Below are positions 26,964-36,038 of a DNA stretch of 64,000 nt, one piece after another. A program made the position numbers and the translations under genes. The DNA lies in contig JAGXFN010000006.1 in the NCBI GenBank assembly GCA_024637195.1, positions 124,001 through 188,000 of the forward strand, written 5' to 3'. The notes under the pieces were generated by a model, which saw nothing but the letters and a program-made list of their open reading frames with translations, did no database searches and was not told the DNA's origin. The stretch comes from Arcobacter sp. Lineage in GTDB: Bacteria; Campylobacterota; Campylobacteria; Campylobacterales; Sulfurimonadaceae. Positions within the stretch are counted from its first letter, which is position 1. Each line of letters starts with the position of its first letter.

Positions 26964-29121
26964 TTTTTTTCCCTTCGCCTTGGAGCTGTTTTAATGCAAC
27001 ATCTTTGGGTGCATCTATTAAAACTTTTCCCTCGTTCATCACGATAATTCTTTCTACGATCTTTAGCAGAGTCATCTTTTGGGTGATAAGCAGCAGGGTC
27101 TTGTCTTTTAGACTTTTTTCTAGATTTTCAAGAAGGTTGGCTTCTGTGATCTGGTCCATTGCATTGCTGGGCTCATCCATAAGCATAATGGGAGTGTTAT
27201 GCAAAAATGCGCGCGCGATTCCTATGCTTTGTTTTTGGCCGCCGGAAAGTCCTTGCCCCCGCTCGCCTATGGCCATCTCATAGCCTTTGGGATGTTTCTT
27301 TACAAATTCAGAAGTTCCACTGATATTAGCTGCTTTGATCATCGACACGTCACTGGCATGTGTTGCGCGATAAACGATGTTGTCTTTAACCGTGCCGCGA
27401 AAGAGCATGATATCTTGAGAGACATAGCCGAGATGTTTTCTTAAATCCGCCGGGTCAATCTGTTTTATGTCTATTCCATCGATAAGAATCTGGCCGGAAT
27501 CTGGCTCATACAGACCTAAGATCAGTTTTTCAATAGTGCTTTTCCCCGAACCTATTCTGCCGATAATAGCAACATGCTCGCCAGGGTTAATACTGAAAGA
27601 TACATTTTTTAAAGCAGGGATATCGTTGTTCGGATAGGTGAAGGTGACATCTGAAAACTCGATATGTCCACTGAAATCAGGTCGTTCGACAAACTTTTTG
27701 CCGCTGGGACGCTCAGAAGGTTTTGAAATGATGTCATTTATGGTTTCGTACGAGGTCTTTGCATCTTCATAATTTGTCATAAGAGCGGCAACCTGTCCCA
27801 TCGGAGAGAGTGTCCGTGATGCAAGAATCACCACAGCGATAAGTCCGCCCATAGAAAGCTCGAAATCTTGAATGAGATAAACGCCATAGATGATGACCAT
27901 TACGGTGTTGAGTTGTATAAGAAGCTGCGTCACCGTAGGAATAGAAGACGAGAGCAAACGAGAGCGTAGGCTCTTAGTCGCGATCTCGCCTGCGGATTCT
28001 TCCCATTTCCATTGGACCTGGTTTAGTGTCCCCAGCGTTTTTAGGGTCTCTATGTTATTAAGTGTTTCGATAAGAATAGCGCTCTTTTTAGCGCTTGCTT
28101 CATGCGTACTCTCTATGCTTGCCCTTAGGGGTTTCTTGATCAAAAATGCATACATAAGGATAAAAAGCATGATGGTTATAGGTATAAGAACCAGACTTCC
28201 GCCAATGTAGCCGATTACGGCTAGAAATATTACAGCAAAGGGGAGATCGATGACAGCTGCCATCGTGGCATTGGTCAAAAAGCTTCTGATGCTGTCGAAG
28301 TCTTTGAGGTTGCTGGCAAAAGAACCAACAGAGGTAGGGTGGTGCGCCATCTTTAGATCAAGGACTTTTTCAAAAATTATGGATGACATAATAATATCAC
28401 TTTTCTTCGCAGCGCTCTCCAGAAGATACGTCCGTGTAAATTTTAAAAAGGTATCAATGATATAGATGACAGCAACACCAATAGCAAAAACCCATAAGGT
28501 CTCTATCGCATTGTTTGGCACGACCCTGTCGTAAACATTCATGGTAAAGAGCGGGGAAGCGAGAACAAAGAGGTTGATGAGAAACGAGGCATAGAGCACA
28601 TCTTTATAGATGCCCGAAGAGAGTTTCAGGGTACTCCAGAACCAATGCTTTTGATTGAGGTGGAGTGTTCTTGAGTTGTCATCGCTGTACTCAAAGGCTT
28701 TTTTCACCATAAACAAGTAGCCAATATACTCGTTTTCTAAAACGTCTACATCAACCCACTGCTCGATCGCCTCGTCACCTGGCATAATGATCTTGACCTG
28801 TTTTCGATCAGGACTGAAGCTATCTAAGATACAGGCACTTTGATTTGACAACAGTAAAATGAGAGGCAGTTGAAGTGCGGAGATTTGCGATATCGGTCGT
28901 TTGACAAGGCTTGATTTTAGTCCGGCTCTCTCAGCGGCACGAGAAAAAAGTCCCTTGGCGTTATTGATAGAAAAGAGCTCGGGCGACTCTTTTCCGGCTT
29001 CTATAGGAAGGCCAGCACTAAGCGCTTCGGCCGAAAAAGGTTTGTGATAAAGTTTGGTAAAGAGCACCAAACAGTCTAGCAGGGCATCCATTCTTAAATT
29101 GTCGATATCTGTTACATACAT
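26950..29121 (-). CDS. lapB: Type I secretion ABC transporter (LapB family)
   Basis: ATP-driven exporter for the adhesin. An N-terminal C39-like domain (about 1-130) lacks a convincing catalytic cysteine and histidine, as in RTX exporters that do not process a leader. It is followed by a six-helix membrane domain (about 160-450) and an ATPase domain (about 480-710) with Walker A GRIGSGKST (near 518), signature LSGGQKQS and Walker B IMLMDEPS. The 723-residue length fits LapB. It lies between the TolC-OmpA and LapC genes on the same strand. Confidence 0.93.
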   Translation of the reverse strand: MYVTDIDNLRMDALLDCLVLFTKLYHKPFSAEALSAGLPIEAGKESPELFSINNAKGLFSRAAERAGLKSSLVKRPISQISALQLPLILLLSNQSACILDSFSPDRKQVKIIMPGDEAIEQWVDVDVLENEYIGYLFMVKKAFEYSDDNSRTLHLNQKHWFWSTLKLSSGIYKDVLYASFLINLFVLASPLFTMNVYDRVVPNNAIETLWVFAIGVAVIYIIDTFLKFTRTYLLESAAKKSDIIMSSIIFEKVLDLKMAHHPTSVGSFASNLKDFDSIRSFLTNATMAAVIDLPFAVIFLAVIGYIGGSLVLIPITIMLFILMYAFLIKKPLRASIESTHEASAKKSAILIETLNNIETLKTLGTLNQVQWKWEESAGEIATKSLRSRLLSSSIPTVTQLLIQLNTVMVIIYGVYLIQDFELSMGGLIAVVILASRTLSPMGQVAALMTNYEDAKTSYETINDIISKPSERPSGKKFVERPDFSGHIEFSDVTFTYPNNDIPALKNVSFSINPGEHVAIIGRIGSGKSTIEKLILGLYEPDSGQILIDGIDIKQIDPADLRKHLGYVSQDIMLFRGTVKDNIVYRATHASDVSMIKAANISGTSEFVKKHPKGYEMAIGERGQGLSGGQKQSIGIARAFLHNTPIMLMDEPSNAMDQITEANLLENLEKSLKDKTLLLITQKMTLLKIVERIIVMNEGKVLIDAPKDVALKQLQGEGKKIEEN

Positions 29122-29131
29122 CTATAACCCT

Positions 29132-30949
29132 CTATAGCGCTACTTTTTTTAATTTTCTTACGATAATATCGACTCTGTTGTTTAGTTTTTTTCCTTCACC
29201 CAGTGCATTTGTGAAAAAAGGTGCACTGTCTGATTTTGGATGCAAAACTATATTGGTGTCCAAGGCGCCTGCTTCAAGAAGTTTCATCTTGATGATTTCA
29301 GCTCTTTGTTTTGACAGAGTCAGCTTTTCTTCATTAGAGAGATCATCATTGTCAACGTGCCCCAAGACATCGAACTTAATATATGCAAACCCGTACTCTT
29401 GGAGTTGGCTGATGAGATCATTGACTCTTTTTTCTCCCTCAACACTTAATTGTGCTGTTTTGTCTTCGAACAAAAAGTCGCTGTATCTTTCTACTCTTTG
29501 TGTGTCTTCGTATATGAATTTACATCCGTAAATATTTCTCATTTCATTGGAGAGCGAGTTGTTGCAGATATCTTCGTCATCAACGATCAGATCTTGGTCT
29601 CTGTCTAAAAGTATAGGCAGGGTATCGCTGTTTGCGGGCGCTTTTCCTGTCAAACCGACATTTGAGTAGACGATGTCAGCACTTCCCATAACGGTAGGGA
29701 CTAAGGTGCCAAGCGCATCAAGGATTCTGTATTTTGCATAAAGCATATTGTACTCGGTGTTGATGATCTGTGATTTTGCGCCGATAAAGTCATTTTGAGA
29801 AGAGAGCAGGTCTAGCAGCGAGCGGCGGCCCAGATCGTACTCTTTGGCGTATAGGCTTAGCGTTTTGAGTGAAAAATCCTTGTATGCGTGAAGATGGTCG
29901 AGCTGATCGCCGAGCTTTTCATTGGCTGCCCATGAAAGGTTCAGCCCCTCTATGACATCTCTTCGAAGCGTGTTTTTGGTTTCGACTTCTTTGTGGACCT
30001 CACTGACGCTTTTTTGCAAAGCGGCACTGTCTGCAAAGCCGTTGAAGAAGTTATATCGTAGATAGGCCATGGCTCTGAAGCGGTCATCTTCACCCTCGAC
30101 TCCGCTAAGGTTCTTGTTCATGGATTGTGATATCTCTATGTCTACCTGAGGGTAGAATGGCGATTTTTTTTCATGATGGGCTGCCTGTGCCAGTTTTATG
30201 TTGTATTCGCCGACTAAGAGCGAAGGGTTGTTTCTCATGGCAAACTGCGCCGCTTCTTCTATGCTCGCAGGAAGGGCGACATTTAAAACAGGTTTTTGCA
30301 TATTTTCGGCATTGAGGTATCTTCCGAGTATCTTGTGCAGGTTATAGTTGACATCCATAAGGGTGTTCTCTTGCACGACATGGTTTGATCGGGCAAGCGC
30401 TAAAGAAGACTCAATCTTGTTCACTTCCGAGAGCGTGGTCAAGCCTGATTCGTAAAGTTTTTGTACTTTTCTAAGTATCTCTTCGTTGATCTCGATATTT
30501 TCTTGCGCGGTGTCAAGCAGTTCTTTTTGACGCATGACCTGAAGATAGGCGTTAACCATGGCGAAAGCAGTATCGTTTACTTTTTCGATGTAGCTGTAGG
30601 CCGCGGAGATGGTTCTGTACTCCTGTTGTTTGACTTGATAGGTAGTTTCAAAGCCTTTGAACAGGTTTTGGGTATAGGTCAAAGAGTTTTGGTAAACACT
30701 CAAGGTATCATTCGTTCCCAGAGTCCGACCGGTTCTGTCTGTATTTTCCTGCCCCGCACCCAGCGTAAGGTCCACTTTCGGATAGTAGCCGGCTTTTGCG
30801 CTAGTGATATCCTCTTTTACGGAGTTATAGTTTTTCAGTCGTTCTTGAATGACTGGATTGGTAGAGAGAAGCTCATCTACAGTTGTCTTCAGATCTTGCG
30901 CATTAAGCGCAGCAGCAAAAGATAAAGCGACTAGCAATCTTTTTTTCAT
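29132..30949 (-). CDS. TolC-family outer-membrane channel fused to an OmpA domain (LapE-like)
   Basis: 605 residues, longer than a plain TolC/LapE (about 420-470). Signal peptide (about 1-17), then a TolC/OEP domain (about 20-420) with paired repeats and YRILDALGTL at its end. A TSP3-like acidic calcium-binding segment follows (LDRDQDLIVDDEDICN, about 452-467), then an OmpA/MotB-type peptidoglycan-binding domain (about 490-600, with LSKQRAEIIK and NNRVDIIV). The channel of this secretion system would thus carry its own cell-wall anchor. It is 43 bases downstream of a second OmpA gene with similar TSP3 repeats, a likely source of the extra module. The fusion is continuous in frame. Confidence 0.88.
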   Translation of the reverse strand: MKKRLLVALSFAAALNAQDLKTTVDELLSTNPVIQERLKNYNSVKEDITSAKAGYYPKVDLTLGAGQENTDRTGRTLGTNDTLSVYQNSLTYTQNLFKGFETTYQVKQQEYRTISAAYSYIEKVNDTAFAMVNAYLQVMRQKELLDTAQENIEINEEILRKVQKLYESGLTTLSEVNKIESSLALARSNHVVQENTLMDVNYNLHKILGRYLNAENMQKPVLNVALPASIEEAAQFAMRNNPSLLVGEYNIKLAQAAHHEKKSPFYPQVDIEISQSMNKNLSGVEGEDDRFRAMAYLRYNFFNGFADSAALQKSVSEVHKEVETKNTLRRDVIEGLNLSWAANEKLGDQLDHLHAYKDFSLKTLSLYAKEYDLGRRSLLDLLSSQNDFIGAKSQIINTEYNMLYAKYRILDALGTLVPTVMGSADIVYSNVGLTGKAPANSDTLPILLDRDQDLIVDDEDICNNSLSNEMRNIYGCKFIYEDTQRVERYSDFLFEDKTAQLSVEGEKRVNDLISQLQEYGFAYIKFDVLGHVDNDDLSNEEKLTLSKQRAEIIKMKLLEAGALDTNIVLHPKSDSAPFFTNALGEGKKLNNRVDIIVRKLKKVAL

Positions 30950-30992
30950 TTTTTAAACCCCTAAATATTTATTTTTGTATTTTGTCGGCTTG

Positions 30993-31751
30993 CTACTGGA
31001 TCAGTTCAACTTCAATGCGGCGGTTTCGCGCGCGGCCTTCAGGCGTAGCATTGTCGGCGATAGGGTTTTCTGCCCCTTTTCCTATGGCTGTCAAGCGTGT
31101 TTCGCTGATGCCGTAACGCGTTAGTGCCTCTTTGACAGAGTCTGCGCGATTTTGAGAAAGAGTTTTATTTACTTTTTCGTTACCTAAATTGTCGGTATAG
31201 CCAAAGAGCACGACCTGATACCCTTTGTTCTCTTTGAGAAAGAGTGCAAACTCCTGCACTTCGTTTACAAGCTGATCGTTTACCTTGTACTTTCCGGACG
31301 CAAACTGAACCTTCAAGGTAGCCGTTTGAGGACAGCCATAACCATCTACCATAAACTCTTTGCTGGTATCAGGACATTTGTCTTTTGAATCAGTAATACC
31401 ATCTTCATCACTGTCCACCTCACATCCTCTGTAGTCAACCTTGATCCCCGCCGGTGTGTTTGGACACTTGTCGTCATCGTCAGGAACAGCGTCATTGTCC
31501 GAATCATCTTTAAGCTGGCATCCGAAGATATCCACACTTTTACCTTTTATCGTGCTCGGACATTTATCATTTTTGTCCATAACACCATCTTCATCGCTGT
31601 CGAGTTCTACGATCACCTCAAGAGGAGCCTCTTCTATAGAAATGGGCTGAATGAAGGGAAACTCTTTTGAAAAAGGAGCTTCCTGGGCGGCATGCACACA
31701 CAGAAGTGCCATCATCACTGATGTTACGATTACGAGAGGTGTTTGCTTCAT
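30993..31751 (-). CDS. OmpA-family protein with TSP3 repeats
   Basis: 252 residues: signal peptide (about 1-22), three thrombospondin type 3-like calcium-binding repeats (about 50-142, each with D-x-D-x-D-G or similar and a KCP motif), and a C-terminal OmpA domain (about 145-252) with FGYTDNLGNEKVNKTLSQNR and ARNRRIEV. There is no N-terminal eight-strand barrel, so it is probably a periplasmic or outer-membrane-associated peptidoglycan linker. It is the first gene of the minus-strand unit ompA-tolC/ompA-lapB-lapC-luxR, so it is probably part of the adhesin export machinery. Confidence 0.87.
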   Translation of the reverse strand: MKQTPLVIVTSVMMALLCVHAAQEAPFSKEFPFIQPISIEEAPLEVIVELDSDEDGVMDKNDKCPSTIKGKSVDIFGCQLKDDSDNDAVPDDDDKCPNTPAGIKVDYRGCEVDSDEDGITDSKDKCPDTSKEFMVDGYGCPQTATLKVQFASGKYKVNDQLVNEVQEFALFLKENKGYQVVLFGYTDNLGNEKVNKTLSQNRADSVKEALTRYGISETRLTAIGKGAENPIADNATPEGRARNRRIEVELIQ

Positions 31752-31865
31752 TTGTTTTCCTTGTATAAGTGTTAAACGGCTGCTATAAATGATAAAAAAA
31801 ACAGAATGATTTAAATTTTTATTCAGGCAGAAAAATAAATTTGAACATATAAAATTATTTTATCA

Positions 31866-31928
31866 GTGATATTTTATCACCTGTTTCAAAAACAGGGCTT
31901 AAAAGCACTGTTTTGAGAAGTGCTTTTT
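31866..31928. terminator. Three consecutive hairpins in a divergent gap
   Basis: GTGATA-TTT-TATCAC (31866-31880), CCTGTTT-CAA-AAACAGG (31880-31896) and AAAAGCACT-9 bases-AGTGCTTTT (31901-31927), all perfect stems. The last has an A run before and a T run after, like an intrinsic terminator working in both directions. The gap lies between divergent genes (ompA minus, methyltransferase plus), where no gene end needs terminating. A TATAAA at 31848-31853 could start a short transcript ending here. Confidence 0.4.
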
Positions 31929-31948
31929 ATACCATGTATAGAAATCGC

Positions 31949-31954
31949 TATAAT
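31949..31954 (+). promoter_or_regulatory. -10 box for the methyltransferase pair
   Basis: TATAAT, about 75 bases before the ATG at 32030. The leader between them can form a hairpin (GGCCGA at about 31969 with TCGGCC at about 31991). Confidence 0.5.
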
Positions 31955-32029
31955 TACGCTCACGTTTGGCCGAAAAAGACTCTTTGCGCATCGGCCGGCA
32001 AGAGTGATGACACAATACGAAGGCACTTC

Positions 32030-32713
32030 ATGAACAACAACTTGGACCTCTATTCAAAAGTAGAACATCTCCTCGGCATCGAAGAAGCAACGATGCACCT
32101 GCATACGCTCTACATCGAGACACTCTACAACTATGAGATCAAAACCCTGCTGGATCTGGGCTGCGGCAGAGGCGACCTGATGCAAAAACTGGAAAAATTT
32201 GACATTGAGTGCGAGGGGATAGACCTGAGTGCCTTGATGGTGCAAAAGGCAAAGCAACGGGGGCTCAAGGCCGAGTTCAAGTCGATCTGTGAGGTCGACA
32301 AGAAGTACGACGCCATCGTCTCCGCTTTTGATGTACTCAACTTCGTGCCTGAACAGGAACTGGAAAACTTCTTGCAGTGTGTTCACGATGCCTTGAGCGA
32401 TGAGGGCATCTTCATGTTCGACATCAACACCCTGCATGGGTTTGCCAATGTCGCCGAGGGGACGTTGAGCGCGGAAGAAGAGGAGATGTTCTTAAGCGTC
32501 GATGCCGTCTTCGAAGCGAACAGACTCAACACACAGTTCACCCTTTTTGAAAAAGAAAATGGGCTTTACAGAAAAGAGCAGAGTATGATCGTGCAGTATT
32601 TTCATCCTTTGAAGTTTTTCAAAAACCTCAAAAATTTCAAGGTGATCCAGAGCCGTTACCTCGATCTCTACGACGAAAAAGACAAGGCCTTTATTGTCTT
32701 GAAGAAGGCCTGA
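32030..32713 (+). CDS. Class I SAM-dependent methyltransferase
   Basis: 227 residues with a Rossmann methyltransferase fold: LLDLGCGRGDL is the SAM-binding motif I (about 41-51), IDLSALMVQKAKQRG motif II, and YDAIVSAFDVLNF the post-motif. The substrate is unknown. The ATG at 32030 has AAGG seven bases upstream. An in-frame ATG at 31913 would add a leader that overlaps the promoter and hairpins, so I reject it. It is followed after one base by a second methyltransferase on the same strand. Confidence 0.82.
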   Translation: MNNNLDLYSKVEHLLGIEEATMHLHTLYIETLYNYEIKTLLDLGCGRGDLMQKLEKFDIECEGIDLSALMVQKAKQRGLKAEFKSICEVDKKYDAIVSAFDVLNFVPEQELENFLQCVHDALSDEGIFMFDINTLHGFANVAEGTLSAEEEEMFLSVDAVFEANRLNTQFTLFEKENGLYRKEQSMIVQYFHPLKFFKNLKNFKVIQSRYLDLYDEKDKAFIVLKKA

Positions 32714-32714
32714 T

Positions 32715-33272
32715 ATGTATGAAGACAAAGCACGCTGGAATGAGAAGTACCTGAATAAACCGATGCCCGACGAGGTTTCTGAGATCGTAAAAAAGAACCT
32801 GCATTTGGCCAGGAAGGGAAGGGCACTTGATATCGCCTGCGGAATGGGCAGAAACACCCACTACCTGGCGCATCACGGTTTTGAAATCGATGCCGTCGAC
32901 CTCTCTGACTTCGCACTCTCCAAGGTCAAAGCGATGGATGCTATTCACAAGATAGAGGCGGATCTTGATAATTACGAATTTCAATGCGATGCCTACGATC
33001 TGATAGTCAAGATCAACTACCTTGATCGCAATATGTTTCCAAAGATCATCAAGGCGCTCAAAAAAGGAGGCCTCTTTATCTACGAGACCTTTGTCGAAAC
33101 GGCAACAGGAGAGGGCTATCACAACCCTACCAACCCTGACTTTCACCTGAAAATAGAGGAGCTGCTCCAGGCATTTGAAGCGCTGGAAATCATCTCTTAT
33201 CAAGAGAAAGATGCGGTCAATCTGCGAGGAGAAAAGGTAAGAATAGCCTCGTTTGTGGCACGTAAAAAGTAA
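32715..33272 (+). CDS. Class I SAM-dependent methyltransferase (TehB-like)
   Basis: 185 residues: the N-terminal RWNEKYLNKPMPDEVSEIV block and ALDIACGMGRNTHYLAHHGF motif I resemble TehB/tellurite-resistance-type and thiopurine-like methyltransferases. YETFVET and the C-terminal RGEKVRIASFVARK are also typical. The substrate is not predictable. It is co-transcribed with the preceding methyltransferase (one-base gap); the two are different families rather than a recent duplication. Confidence 0.8.
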   Translation: MYEDKARWNEKYLNKPMPDEVSEIVKKNLHLARKGRALDIACGMGRNTHYLAHHGFEIDAVDLSDFALSKVKAMDAIHKIEADLDNYEFQCDAYDLIVKINYLDRNMFPKIIKALKKGGLFIYETFVETATGEGYHNPTNPDFHLKIEELLQAFEALEIISYQEKDAVNLRGEKVRIASFVARKK

Positions 33273-33286
33273 AAAAAGAAGTTTAT

Positions 33287-33330
33287 TTCAAGAGAAAGCG
33301 GATAGTGCTATCTCTTGAAAGCAGGCTTTT
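33287..33330 (+). terminator. Terminator after the methyltransferase pair
   Basis: A TTCAAGAGA arm at 33287-33295 pairs with TCTCTTGAA at 33311-33319; an inner GATAG-tg-CTATC can stack inside. A GCTTTTTCT stretch follows. It lies just after the stop at 33272. Confidence 0.6.
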
Positions 33331-33468
33331 TCTATCCTCGATCTTTATCAGTTTTAATTCCCTTTTTTTTACTTATTTCATTTGGTAACACCGCGAAATA
33401 CAGGCAAGCAAATTAGTTTGTCATTTTAAGGAATGCTCTTTTTTCATGATTTTTTCATTTTGGATAGC

Positions 33469-33474
33469 TATAGT
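33469..33474 (+). promoter_or_regulatory. -10 box for the multiheme cytochrome gene
   Basis: TATAGT preceded by a long T-rich stretch, 37 bases before the ATG at 33512, with GGGGA as ribosome-binding site at about 33499. The rest of the 239-bp gap is AT-rich and featureless apart from the preceding terminator. Confidence 0.4.
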
Positions 33475-33511
33475 CTAGAACGTAAAATACTATGAAAGTG
33501 GGGAACTTAAG

Positions 33512-35884
33512 ATGAATGAACATTCTCATAAGTGGATGAAACCTTTAGTCTCCATACTTCTGCTAGGAAGTGTGGCTATATTTAGCGGATGCGGGGGCAG
33601 CGACAACAATACTGCCGCTGTAGCAGTAGAGTCGCGTACTGATCTTGCACATGCCGGTGAGGCCGAGTTTCCTACAGGAATACATTATGGCAACACGCTC
33701 TTTGACAGCGCGGACAAGAAGTGCCAGATGTGCCACTTTGAGCTTTATGACACCTGGAAGACCTCCATGCATGCCAAGTCATGGACGGACGGGATTTTCC
33801 AGTCTAAATACCAGGACTACCTGCGTATTCAGCTTTCTAACATTGGAAAAACTGGGCCAGCACCAAGAAGTGCATCTTATACAATGGCTACCATTACCGG
33901 AGGAGCAAGCACTGTCGTTAGTGCAACGCAAACTACTTCGGATAAGCGTGTTGCAGGCGGAAGTTCAAAAGTATGTCTGAAGTGCCATGCTCCGGGTGCT
34001 TATTATGCTGGGGATTACAATATCACGGTGACAAAGCTTACATCAGCTGCTGAATATTTGAACGCAACGGCAACTGAACTGGCTGCACTTAAAACTGCCA
34101 ACCAGAGTAATCTTGCCGGAACAGCAACGTATACAGGGACAAAAGATTCTTCTACCGTTGCCGCAGTCGGTAAAGATGGAAACCTCTACACCGCAACCTA
34201 CCACATCGGCCACGAAGCCAACCGAGAGGGAATCAACTGCGCGACCTGTCACAGTGTCGAGTCGATTCGTCTGATGGGTGCAGCCGGAACCTCAGGCCTG
34301 GACGGTGTGCGTGATGACGGAACATATACGCTCAAAAATGCTATAACATATGGACCAATTGGCAATGTTCGTGCAGGATTAGCTGCGGGCGATGTAATCA
34401 CCTATGACAAAAATGCAAGTGATCCTCATATGAATGGTTTCTTCAGCCTTGTCGGTCCGGATGTTTATTCAGACACCAATGCGACACCGCAGGATGCTAC
34501 GGCCTTCAATGATGTAACTGGAAAATTGTCCGACGGACGCTTTACGCTTAGAAACGTTGAGTTAAACGGTACAGCAGGCAATACTCACTACACCGGCGGA
34601 CCGTTCTACGGACCATACGGCATCACGGGAACCGCCAACTCAAATACAGATGATGACAGCGATCGTTTGGCAACATCTCTGGGTAAAACTGTCTATCAGG
34701 CCAAAGACAACCACTTCAGCAAAAATGCCAAAGCATTGTGTCTAAGCTGCCACCAGCGAAGTGCGGGTGCAGAAGATCCTGCTGCAGGCGGAAACCAAAT
34801 GGAACTTTGTTCGACATGGAATGGTATGACCAGCGGTACGGACAACAACTGGGCAGACACGGCCAGTTCGCCAAAATGTACGAAGTGTCATATGCCGCGT
34901 CTCTCCAACAAGACGGTACTTCACAAGTGGAACAAGCCGAATGAACTCTTCCAAAAAGAAGATGGACTGCTAACAGGTTATTTTGATCCTAAAGATCCTG
35001 AGGGCTACGGCGAAACACACAACCCGGTAGTGGGAAAATGGATGAATGACCACGGCTTTATCGGTGCGAACAAGCAGACAGGCGTAAACTATGCAAATAA
35101 GATCAAAAGCGGTTTTGACGCGGATGTAACGGCTTCTATCGCTAGCAATGAGTTGACAGTCAACACTACGCTCTTGAATAAGACAGCACACATGTTCCCC
35201 GGAGCGCATCCAATGCGCCGTATGCTGACGCGTGTGATCGTTACTGATGCAGATGGCAACATGATACCGACCACTTCTGCGACAGGTGATTCAAGCTTTG
35301 AAAACATCATCAACACAGTAGTGCCAAGTAATGCCAACGATACGATTAACACGACAGGTACGGGCAAGGGCGCAGTCGGTGTCGAGTACGACGCCACTCG
35401 CAAGATCGAGATCACCGGACTGCAGCCAGATCTTGACGGCAGCGCAGTCTCGAGCCAAGAGTTTAATGCGACTTCAGTAACGATAACCGGAGCGGACAAC
35501 ACCGTCAAGTCTCAGTATGTAAGTGCAGGAAGCACTACGGGAACGGTGAAGGCGGTTAATATCATCGATGATTCAAATACTTCTACCTTTACCCGTGTCT
35601 ACGGACGTGAGACAGGAAAAAGTTTTACAGGTGGATTTGTTGTTCGTCCAGGATTTGACTCCAATACGGTCAAGTTTGACAACCGTCTTGTGGCTAATGA
35701 AAAAGAGACTTATACAATCAAGTATGATGTCACAGGCAAAACAGGTATCAAAGTCACTTATAAAGTGTACTACCTGCTAACAGGTGCCAACGGCCAGTTC
35801 ACAACTGCTGCTGATGGATGGTACGATGGAAGCACGCTCAACCAAAAAACTGACGAGGTATTTACAAAAACTGTAAATCCATAG
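33512..35884 (+). CDS. Five-heme cytochrome c lipoprotein
   Basis: 790 residues with a lipoprotein signal (lipobox FSGC, cysteine at 27) followed by GGSD, and five CxxCH heme sites: 71-75, 155-159, 243-247, 410-414 and 456-460. The context of the first (CHFELYDTWKTSMHA) and third (NREGINCATCHSVES) resembles multiheme cytochromes of the c554/NrfA-like superfamily. The C-terminal about 320 residues have no heme site and are beta-rich. It is probably periplasm- or outer-membrane-anchored electron transfer, but the partner and electron acceptor are unknown. It stands alone with its own promoter and terminator. No heme-lyase gene is adjacent. Confidence 0.87.
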   Translation: MNEHSHKWMKPLVSILLLGSVAIFSGCGGSDNNTAAVAVESRTDLAHAGEAEFPTGIHYGNTLFDSADKKCQMCHFELYDTWKTSMHAKSWTDGIFQSKYQDYLRIQLSNIGKTGPAPRSASYTMATITGGASTVVSATQTTSDKRVAGGSSKVCLKCHAPGAYYAGDYNITVTKLTSAAEYLNATATELAALKTANQSNLAGTATYTGTKDSSTVAAVGKDGNLYTATYHIGHEANREGINCATCHSVESIRLMGAAGTSGLDGVRDDGTYTLKNAITYGPIGNVRAGLAAGDVITYDKNASDPHMNGFFSLVGPDVYSDTNATPQDATAFNDVTGKLSDGRFTLRNVELNGTAGNTHYTGGPFYGPYGITGTANSNTDDDSDRLATSLGKTVYQAKDNHFSKNAKALCLSCHQRSAGAEDPAAGGNQMELCSTWNGMTSGTDNNWADTASSPKCTKCHMPRLSNKTVLHKWNKPNELFQKEDGLLTGYFDPKDPEGYGETHNPVVGKWMNDHGFIGANKQTGVNYANKIKSGFDADVTASIASNELTVNTTLLNKTAHMFPGAHPMRRMLTRVIVTDADGNMIPTTSATGDSSFENIINTVVPSNANDTINTTGTGKGAVGVEYDATRKIEITGLQPDLDGSAVSSQEFNATSVTITGADNTVKSQYVSAGSTTGTVKAVNIIDDSNTSTFTRVYGRETGKSFTGGFVVRPGFDSNTVKFDNRLVANEKETYTIKYDVTGKTGIKVTYKVYYLLTGANGQFTTAADGWYDGSTLNQKTDEVFTKTVNP

Positions 35885-35898
35885 TCACTCTCTACAGT

Positions 35899-35920
35899 TT
35901 TCCTCCCTCCGGGGAGGAAA
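35899..35920 (+). terminator. Terminator after the cytochrome gene
   Basis: Perfect 9-bp stem TTTCCTCCC - TCCG - GGGAGGAAA, 15 bases after the stop codon, followed by a T/C-rich tract. Strong stem and a stable tetraloop. Confidence 0.7.
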
Positions 35921-36038
35921 TTCTCTATTTTCTCCATTGCAACTCCTTAAACTCCTTGTCATCACAGCAGTTCCGACCTCATCTTTTTGAAACAAATAAA
36001 TATGCTAAACTTTCGTCACAACAAATACAAGGAAACCC

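Noticed and set aside
31913-32029. Upstream in-frame ATG for the first methyltransferase
   Set aside because: The segment contains a terminator-like hairpin and a TATAAT promoter, and the real ATG at 32030 has a good ribosome-binding site.
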